Positions 1-5,219 of a stretch of 8,219 nucleotides of DNA are shown piece by piece. The position numbers and the translations under genes are program-made. Location of the stretch: contig JASFRI010000185.1 in assembly GCA_050115015.1 (NCBI GenBank), positions 1 to 8,219 on the forward strand, written 5' to 3'. Each line of letters opens with the position of its first letter. Position 1 is the stretch's first letter. The stretch comes from JASFRI01 sp050115015 (GTDB lineage: Bacteria > Acidobacteriota > Polarisedimenticolia > CBDVAL01). The notes beneath the pieces were generated by a model, which worked only from the letters and a program-made list of their open reading frames with translations, had not been told where the DNA came from and did no database searches.

Positions 1-1
1 G

Positions 2-277
2 TCGACGGTGAGCCTCGAGCGCGGGCTGACGTTCCGCTTCACCAGCGACGGTCCGATGCGAGGCAACGGCTTGCTTCAGGTCTCGGCAGACCCCACATTC
101 GAGGGGTCGGTCCTCAGCTCGCCGGTCACGCTGCGGGGCGGCAGCCGGGAGGCGACTCCCAACCCGCGGATGCTCTCGGACCTGCAGGACGCCGCGGTGG
201 ACGGAGTCCTCTACTGGCGCATCGCGGATCGCCGTGGGCGCTCGGTCAGCGACACCTTCCTCATGGAGATCCGTTAA
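2..277 (+). CDS. C-terminal end of a protein with a fibronectin-III/FecR-associated-like beta segment (5' truncated)
   Basis: The reading frame is open to the left edge, so the GTG at 8 is probably internal and the gene starts outside the window. About 92 C-terminal residues are visible. They contain a pattern common in bacterial beta-sandwich (FN3-like) domains: LQVSADPTF near the front and GVLYWRIADRRGR near the end, followed by FLMEIR and TAA. In many extracytoplasmic proteins the 'YWRV.A.D..G..S' strand closes such a domain, sometimes behind a FecR domain. That family link is by pattern only. The stop codon (275-277) abuts the ATG of the next small gene (278) with no gap, which suggests co-transcription and translational coupling. 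The overall function cannot be assigned from this fragment, and localisation outside the cytoplasm is inferred. Confidence 0.7.
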   Translation, partial: STVSLERGLTFRFTSDGPMRGNGLLQVSADPTFEGSVLSSPVTLRGGSREATPNPRMLSDLQDAAVDGVLYWRIADRRGRSVSDTFLMEIR

Positions 278-460
278 ATGAAGGAACTCAAGAACACCCA
301 GACGACACCCGTTGCGACGGACCAGAAAGACGGTGATGCCCGTATCTATGAGTCCCCCACGATCCGTATCTACAGCGATCAGGAGATCCTGGAGATCGTG
401 GGTCCGGCCCAGGGCTACTCGGGCGACCCGACCGGCACCGCCGGCGGAGGATCGTTCTAG
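278..460 (+). CDS. 60-residue RiPP-precursor-like peptide
   Basis: ATG at 278 directly follows the upstream TAA, with a GGAG at 265-268 as a plausible ribosome binding site. The peptide has a polar, charged N-terminus (MKELKNTQTT), then YESPTIRIYSDQEILEIVG at residues 24-42, then PAQG, and a small-residue tail of about 14 residues (47-60) ending in GGGSF. Y24-x-x-P27-x-I29 resembles the YxxPxL leader motif that RiPP recognition elements bind in lasso-peptide precursors. Removal after the GPAQG segment would leave a Gly/Ser/Thr/Asp-rich core without cysteine. If the core began at G46, the only acidic residue would be at position 5, not 7-9, so a classical lasso ring is not supported. The codons are visibly less GC-rich than those of the neighbours. 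No maturation enzyme adjoins it; an HprK-like kinase lies 3.5 kb away. It could also be an unrelated small protein. Confidence 0.72.
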   Translation: MKELKNTQTTPVATDQKDGDARIYESPTIRIYSDQEILEIVGPAQGYSGDPTGTAGGGSF

Positions 461-3400
461 CCGCGGGGTCCGGCAGCTCCGTCGTTTCCTGACCTTCACC
501 GCCGCCCTCCTGGCCGGCGCCGGCACGGCGCTCCCGGGGGGCGGCGGTTCTTCGTCTCCCCCGGTCGAGCTGCTGCGCTCCGACACCGCCGAGGTGGCGG
601 TCCGCGTGCGCTTCCCGACACCCGCCCTCCGGGAGGGGGAGGCCGGCGCGCGGCATCTCTACATACCCGGCCTGGAGCCCACCGATGCCGTGGGAAGCCC
701 GGTCTACCCGTACCGGGGAGTCCTGGTCGCCCTGCCTGCCGGAGCGCGCTACGAGCTGCTCTACGAGGCCGCCGGCACGGTCCCGATCCCCGGCTCCCTC
801 CCTGTCGAGATCCGTCGTCCGCCGACCGTGACCATCGGATTCGACGGGCACCTGCGCCATCGCCGGGTGGTCCAGCTCCTGTTCCACCCGCTGGAGGTGA
901 ACGCCGACGGGGACGGGAGCCTCTTCCACCGGGAGGTCACCGCGCGGCTGCGGCTGTCCGGGGGGGAGGCGGCGGGGTTCGCCCCCGGTGGCGCGACGGA
1001 GGAGGCGCTCGGACCGCTGGAGCGGACCATCGAGCGCGGCCTTTACCGTGGCGCGGTGCTGAACGAGGATCGGCTCGACCCGGCGGCGTACGGCCGCGCC
1101 TGGGACCGGCGCTTCCGTCCAGGCCGTGCCACCGGTACCGAGCGCGGGACGGTCCTGGAGAGCGCGGGCGCTGCAGCCAAGCTCCGCATCCGGGGCGAGG
1201 GGATCTGGTCGGTCACCTACGAGGATCTCATGGCGGCGGGGATCGACCCTGGGAGCCCGTCCAGCACGGACCTCTCGCTGACCTCGGGCGGCACCGCGCG
1301 GCCCCTGCGGGTCCTGGACGGCGGCGACGGCGTCTTCGGGCCGGGTGACCGGCTGGAGTTCTTCGGTGCCGGGATCGCCGGGAACAAGGACTACGACCGG
1401 AACGTGTACCGCCTGGCCTTCGACGAGGGCCCCGGCCTCCCGATGCCCACCCGGGCGGCCGCGCCGGCCGGCGGCTCGACCCCGGGGACGTTCCCGGAGA
1501 CCCTGCGGTTCGAGATCAACGAGCAGCTCTTCACCACCGCCGCGGACAGCGACGGCGACCAGTTCGGCTGGGCGCGGCTGGTCTATGGCAGCGCCGGATC
1601 GAGCGCCGTGGTCCGGGACTTCCCCGAGACCGCACTCGCCGAGGCCGCGGACCTGATCTCGCTCCCGGGCCTGGATCCCGGCGCGCTGGCCGTGACCGTG
1701 CGAGCCCGGATCTACGGCCTGGCGGGCACCTCCCATACCACGGCGATCCTGCTCAACGGCGTCGACCTGCTCGACAGCAGGACCTGGAGCGGCGTCGACG
1801 CAACCCACGAGGCGACCACGTCGGCGACGAACCTGCAGCTCTCGAACACCCTGACCGTCGAGCTGACCGGGGCGGCCTACAACCAGGTGCTCGTGAACTG
1901 GGTCGAGGTCGACTACCCGCGGCTGTTCGAGGCGGAGGGGGATGCGCTGATCTTCACCTCCGACCTGGCGGCCCCGGTCGCCCATCAGGTGACCGGCTTC
2001 AGCACCGACGACATCGTCGTCTACGACATCACGGATCCGACGGCACCGGTCCTCCTCGGCGGCGTGGCCGTCGGCGGCTCCCCCGGCAGCTACACCGCGT
2101 CCTTCACCGACACCGTGGGCGGCGTCCGGCGGTTCCTGGCCCGGGCGGGGACGGCCGCGCCCGACGCCGGGATCCTCGCCGATGCGCCCTCGGACCTCAC
2201 GGACCCGGGCCACGCGGCGGATCTCATCATCCTGAGCTACCGGGACTTCCTCCCGGAGCTCGCCCCGCTGGTGGCCCACCGGGAAGCCCAGGGGATGCGG
2301 GTCGAGCTGGTGGACCTGGACGATGTGTACGACGAGTTCTCGTACGGCCTCGAGGACCCGCAGGCCATCCGCGACTTCGTCGAGGCGGCCTTCTTCGGCT
2401 GGCAGGCGCCGGCACCGTCGTTCCTGCTCCTTGTCGGGAACGCGACCCTCGATCCGCGGCAGCTGCTCTCCGGCAGCGTGCCGCAGCTCATGCCCTCCGG
2501 GGAGTTCCAGGCTCCGACCCTCGGCGTGGCCTCCTCCGACAACTTCTTCGTCACCGTTGCCGGAGCCGACCCGCTGCCGGACCTGGTCGCCGGCCGCCTC
2601 CCGGTGCAGACGCCCCAGGAGACCGCGGACGCCGTCGCGCGGATCATCGCGTACGACGCCGTCGACCCGGCGCTCCTGAACCAGAAGATGCTCTTCGTCG
2701 CCGACAACGGCGAGGTCCTGTTCGAGGCGATCCAGGAGGACATGATCAGCCTCTACCTCACCGACACCCGGCTGCCCGTGGATCGGGCCTACCTGCGCGT
2801 GCTCGGCACGGGGCCGACGAACCAGAAGATCCGCGACGGGATCAACGCCGGCGCCCTCCACACGAACTACCTCGGGCACGGCAACATCCACAACTGGGCG
2901 GCGGAGAACATCTTCGTGGACTCCACCGACGTGCCGCTGCTGACCAACGCGGATCGCCCCACGTTCCTCACGACGCTGAACTGCATCAACGGCCTGCACG
3001 CCGCACCCCGGGCGCCGAACGTCTCCTCCCTGGCGGAGCAGGTCCTGCTCGCCACGACCGGGGGAGCCATCGGGGTCTGGAGCCCCTCGGCGCTCGGGAC
3101 CCTCGTCGACTACCAGTCGATGTCCGGCGCCCTCTACGAGAAGCTCTACGTCGACCGCGTGCAGACCCTCGGTCTCGCCGCCACCGCCGCCAAGGTCGGC
3201 GCGTACGTCAATGACGGCGTGTCCGCGGCGAACCTCGAGGAGATGACCTACTTCGGGGATCCGACGGTGGCCCTGCGGGTCGACGGCGACCTGGACGGTC
3301 TGCTCGATGTCGAGGAGGACGGGTGCGATTGCGGTCTCGACCCGCGGGACGCCGATTCCGACGACGACGGCCTGACGGACGGCCTGGAGCCCGATCCCTA

Positions 3401-3959
3401 CGGGGACGCCGACGGTGACGGCGCCGTGAACGTGGTCGACCCGGACGCGGACGACGACGGGCTGCCGGACGGCCTCGAGTCGGGCGTCTCGGTGCCGGAC
3501 CCGGACACCGACATCGCCAGGGGGATGTTCCACCCGGATCTCGAGCCGGCCAGCACGACGGATCCCCTCGCGTGGGACACCGATGGCGGCGGTGCGGCGG
3601 ACGGGGCGGAGGACCGCGACGGTGACGGCCAGGTGGGAGCCGGCGAGACGGATCCGCTGGTTCCCGGGGATGACCCCGCGTGCGGCCCGGGACCGCTGCC
3701 GGAGATCGACGGCCTGCTGGTCGGCACCTCCGGGCAGGACCTGACCCTTTCCTGGACCGGCATCGAAGGGGAGGACCCGTGCGTCCTCTACAAGGTGCTC
3801 GCCGCCGATCTCGGCCCGGGCCCGCTGAGCTTCGCGCCCCTGGGCACGACCGGCTCCCCGGCCGCGGAACTACCCGGCGCGGCGGCGGGACCGACCCCCC
3901 ACGCGTTCCTGCTGGTGGCCACCCGCCCCGATCTCGGCGACGGCCCCTCCGGTCACTAG
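348..3959 (+). CDS. Secreted gingipain-like cysteine peptidase (family C25, PorU-like N-terminal region)
   Basis: This is a large extracellular cysteine peptidase. Numbering is from the ATG at 348 (1203 residues). Residues 41-63 (VRQLRRF then a hydrophobic run to TALP) look like a Sec signal peptide. They are followed by a gingipain-propeptide-like region, then the PorU-type stretch near 278 (RIRGEGIWSVTYEDLM) with a 'dGvFGPGDRLEFFG' strand. The C25 catalytic domain spans about 625-975: ADLIILSYRDF, LLLVGNATLDP, the His motif YLGHGNIHNW (H844) and the Cys motif TTLNCINGLH (C879). The 35-residue spacing is close to that of gingipains. Residues 979-1112 carry Asp-rich, thrombospondin-type-3-like calcium repeats, and the tail is an FN3-like strand set ending near GDGPSGH. 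No type IX secretion C-terminal domain is evident. The start is unresolved: the ATGs at 312, 336 and 348 all lie inside the peptide gene and would add an Arg/Pro-rich preface before the signal peptide. The stop is 17 bases from that of the converging gene. Confidence 0.85.
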   Translation: MSPPRSVSTAIRRSWRSWVRPRATRATRPAPPAEDRSSRGVRQLRRFLTFTAALLAGAGTALPGGGGSSSPPVELLRSDTAEVAVRVRFPTPALREGEAGARHLYIPGLEPTDAVGSPVYPYRGVLVALPAGARYELLYEAAGTVPIPGSLPVEIRRPPTVTIGFDGHLRHRRVVQLLFHPLEVNADGDGSLFHREVTARLRLSGGEAAGFAPGGATEEALGPLERTIERGLYRGAVLNEDRLDPAAYGRAWDRRFRPGRATGTERGTVLESAGAAAKLRIRGEGIWSVTYEDLMAAGIDPGSPSSTDLSLTSGGTARPLRVLDGGDGVFGPGDRLEFFGAGIAGNKDYDRNVYRLAFDEGPGLPMPTRAAAPAGGSTPGTFPETLRFEINEQLFTTAADSDGDQFGWARLVYGSAGSSAVVRDFPETALAEAADLISLPGLDPGALAVTVRARIYGLAGTSHTTAILLNGVDLLDSRTWSGVDATHEATTSATNLQLSNTLTVELTGAAYNQVLVNWVEVDYPRLFEAEGDALIFTSDLAAPVAHQVTGFSTDDIVVYDITDPTAPVLLGGVAVGGSPGSYTASFTDTVGGVRRFLARAGTAAPDAGILADAPSDLTDPGHAADLIILSYRDFLPELAPLVAHREAQGMRVELVDLDDVYDEFSYGLEDPQAIRDFVEAAFFGWQAPAPSFLLLVGNATLDPRQLLSGSVPQLMPSGEFQAPTLGVASSDNFFVTVAGADPLPDLVAGRLPVQTPQETADAVARIIAYDAVDPALLNQKMLFVADNGEVLFEAIQEDMISLYLTDTRLPVDRAYLRVLGTGPTNQKIRDGINAGALHTNYLGHGNIHNWAAENIFVDSTDVPLLTNADRPTFLTTLNCINGLHAAPRAPNVSSLAEQVLLATTGGAIGVWSPSALGTLVDYQSMSGALYEKLYVDRVQTLGLAATAAKVGAYVNDGVSAANLEEMTYFGDPTVALRVDGDLDGLLDVEEDGCDCGLDPRDADSDDDGLTDGLEPDPYGDADGDGAVNVVDPDADDDGLPDGLESGVSVPDPDTDIARGMFHPDLEPASTTDPLAWDTDGGGAADGAEDRDGDGQVGAGETDPLVPGDDPACGPGPLPEIDGLLVGTSGQDLTLSWTGIEGEDPCVLYKVLAADLGPGPLSFAPLGTTGSPAAELPGAAAGPTPHAFLLVATRPDLGDGPSGH
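446..450 (+). promoter_or_regulatory. GGAGG Shine-Dalgarno-like site with no start codon behind it
   Basis: A perfect GGAGG lies in the last codons of the small peptide gene, where the peptidase gene would need its ribosome binding site. The expected start position (about 456-461) holds TCT/AGC in the peptidase frame, and no ATG, GTG or TTG occurs there. The site also encodes Gly-Gly of the peptide tail, so it may be coincidental. Confidence 0.25.
3279..3683 (+). other. Asp-rich thrombospondin-type-3-like calcium-binding repeats within the C25 protein
   Basis: This segment encodes several DxDxDG-type loops: DGDLDGLLD, DADSDDDGLTD, DADGDGAVN, DADDDGLPD and DRDGDGQVG. Such loops bind calcium in TSP3-like repeats and are common as rigid spacers in secreted bacterial proteins. 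CDCGLDP and DDPAC contribute the cysteines of this segment, at its start and end. A calcium-stabilised linker between the catalytic domain and the C-terminal beta-sandwich is inferred. Confidence 0.75.
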
Positions 3960-3976
3960 CAGACCATGCTGCCGGT

Positions 3977-5095
3977 TCAGGCTCCCGCGAGATCGCGCAG
4001 GGTCCGCGAGACCAGGTCCGCCGTCTCCTCCACCCCGCCGGGCACCAGGCGGAAGCAGGGCACGTCCAGCAGCAGCGACGTGAGCTCGTAGAACGCCGCG
4101 CTCGCCCGTCCCCCCAGCCGCGTCATGAGGGCTCCCTGCGGCTCGCGGTTCAGGGCCTCGCGCAGCAGCTCCAGGCAGGCCTCGGTGACCGGGAGCGGGG
4201 TCAGGGAGGGCTCGGCCGCGTAGGTCTTCCGGTCGCCGTAGCCGCGGAAGTGGAACATGACCTGCGACTCGGCACGGCGAAGCTCCTCCTCCACGACGGC
4301 GATCGCGTCCGCCCCCGAAAGGAAGACCTTGAGGACGGACAGCTCGCCGTCGTTGCGGACCACCTCCGCCCGCACCCCGTCACGTCCTGCCAGACGACCC
4401 AGGAGCGGCTCCGGACCCGCCAGGACGCCCACCGTGACCTCGATCTCGCTCCCCGTGCCGGCGTAGGGGTTCATCAGGATCATCGCTCCCGGCGGCAGGG
4501 GCTCGCTCACGATCCGCGCGCCGAGCTCCGCCGCGCCGACGAACGCCTTGTCGCCGAGCACCCGGGCCCCCTCCTCGGACAGGCCGCTGCGCGACAGGCT
4601 GTCCCGCACGAAGCCGAGGCGCCGGGGAAAGGGGTGGATGAGGCCATCGGCCACCATCAGCGGCGCGAGGTCGTCACCCAGGAAGCCGAAGCCCCTCCCC
4701 ACGAGGGAGTGGGCCAGCGTCGACTTGCCCGACCCGGAGGGCCCGCCCACGAAGAACGCTTTCCCCCCTTCCGCCACGACGGCGCCGTGCAGCAGGTAGA
4801 CGTCACCGAGCGAGCGGACCAGCGTGATGTAAAGCAGGTTGTAGACCTGTGCGGGGCGCAGGCGGCCGGATGCCAGCGCGACCTCCCGGAAGCGGTCCTC
4901 GTACCGTCCCGCCGCGGTGTCGATGCGGATGCCGATGGCCTCCCCGGGCGGCGCGGCGCCCCCCGCGTCCTCGACGAAGGCGTCGAACACGTCCAGGAAG
5001 GGCTGAACGAGATCGGGGGCGTCCGTGGCGATCTCCAGGACCTGGCCCAGGACCCGGAGCCGGTGGCGGGATGGTAGCGGGGACGTTGCGGTCAT
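3977..5095 (-). CDS. HPr-kinase-like P-loop protein (HprK-related, RiPP-cluster type)
   Basis: A 372-residue protein predicted to bind ATP and phosphorylate a protein or peptide. An N-terminal alpha/beta region (1-95) precedes the HprK-like core: LLHGAVV (101-107), Walker A GPSGSGKST (118-126), the acidic pair FLGDDLAPL (139-147, D141/D142) and PFPRRLGF (155-162). In true HPr kinase/phosphorylases the Walker A loop and a following Asp pair carry catalysis. Here the N-terminal HprK domain and a recognisable HPr partner are absent, as in HprK-related proteins of lasso and other RiPP clusters, where one studied group phosphorylates the precursor C-terminal Ser. The ATG at 5095 was chosen because homologous-looking sequence begins at once and the sequence further upstream is low-complexity Arg-rich. 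No Shine-Dalgarno sequence precedes it. It converges on the peptidase and diverges from the TPR gene. The substrate is unknown; the small peptide at 278-460, which ends GGGSF, is a candidate. Confidence 0.85.
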   Translation of the reverse strand: MTATSPLPSRHRLRVLGQVLEIATDAPDLVQPFLDVFDAFVEDAGGAAPPGEAIGIRIDTAAGRYEDRFREVALASGRLRPAQVYNLLYITLVRSLGDVYLLHGAVVAEGGKAFFVGGPSGSGKSTLAHSLVGRGFGFLGDDLAPLMVADGLIHPFPRRLGFVRDSLSRSGLSEEGARVLGDKAFVGAAELGARIVSEPLPPGAMILMNPYAGTGSEIEVTVGVLAGPEPLLGRLAGRDGVRAEVVRNDGELSVLKVFLSGADAIAVVEEELRRAESQVMFHFRGYGDRKTYAAEPSLTPLPVTEACLELLREALNREPQGALMTRLGGRASAAFYELTSLLLDVPCFRLVPGGVEETADLVSRTLRDLAGA

Positions 5096-5101
5096 CGGGG
5101 C

Positions 5102-5107
5102 ATGATA
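5102..5107 (-). promoter_or_regulatory. TATCAT -10-like element placed for a leaderless transcript of the HprK-like gene
   Basis: Read on the minus strand, TATCAT matches the sigma70 -10 consensus at five of six bases. Counting seven bases downstream puts +1 on the A of the gene's ATG (5095). This fits the absence of a ribosome binding site. No convincing -35 hexamer occurs at 16-19 bases spacing, so the call is weak. Confidence 0.35.
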
Positions 5108-5136
5108 GCCCGGAACCCGCCGCGGGGGTAGGCCGG

Positions 5137-5153
5137 TTTCCCGCGCGTGGAAA
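5137..5153. promoter_or_regulatory. Short inverted repeat TTTCC-N7-GGAAA in the divergent intergenic region
   Basis: Two perfect 5-base arms are separated by CGCGCGT, and the right arm overlaps the proposed -35 box of the TPR gene. The size and position suit a small operator for a repressor, but a 5-base dyad can arise by chance and no regulator gene is visible nearby. Confidence 0.2.
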
Positions 5154-5176
5154 ACGGGCGGCCGGGCGTCTATAGT
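5148..5176 (+). promoter_or_regulatory. Sigma70-like promoter of the TPR gene
   Basis: TGGAAA (5148-5153, four of six matches to TTGACA) and TATAGT (5171-5176, five of six matches to TATAAT) are separated by exactly 17 bases. The predicted transcript begins near 5183. That leaves a leader of about 37 bases before the ATG at 5220, with GGGAAAGG (5203-5210) as the ribosome binding site. The AT-rich boxes stand out in otherwise GC-rich sequence. Confidence 0.55.
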
Positions 5177-5219
5177 CAGAGGAACGCCCCGTCGAACACC
5201 CCGGGAAAGGCTCGAACCG

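Noticed and set aside
278..460. Classical lasso peptide precursor
   Set aside because: Although the leader motif fits, the proposed core has its only acidic residue at position 5 from G46, and no B/C lasso enzymes are present in the window.
448..470. Programmed +1 frameshift joining the small peptide to the peptidase
   Set aside because: The bases before the TAG (TCG TTC) do not allow good tRNA re-pairing in the +1 frame, and the fusion would bury the signal peptide internally.
288..3533. 1081-residue open frame on the minus strand opposite the peptidase gene
   Set aside because: The translation is Arg/Gly/Val-rich with no recognisable domain, as expected of an antisense shadow in GC-rich DNA. 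The plus-strand frame carries clear C25 motifs.
3957..3979. Possible bidirectional terminator between the converging stops (GCAG/CTGC hairpin)
   Set aside because: Only a four-base stem, no U-tract on either strand, and just 17 bases between the stop codons.
3680..5077. 465-residue plus-strand open frame across the HprK-like gene
   Set aside because: Low-complexity Arg/Pro/Gln-rich translation and no ribosome binding site. The minus strand carries an intact Walker A kinase fold over the same bases.
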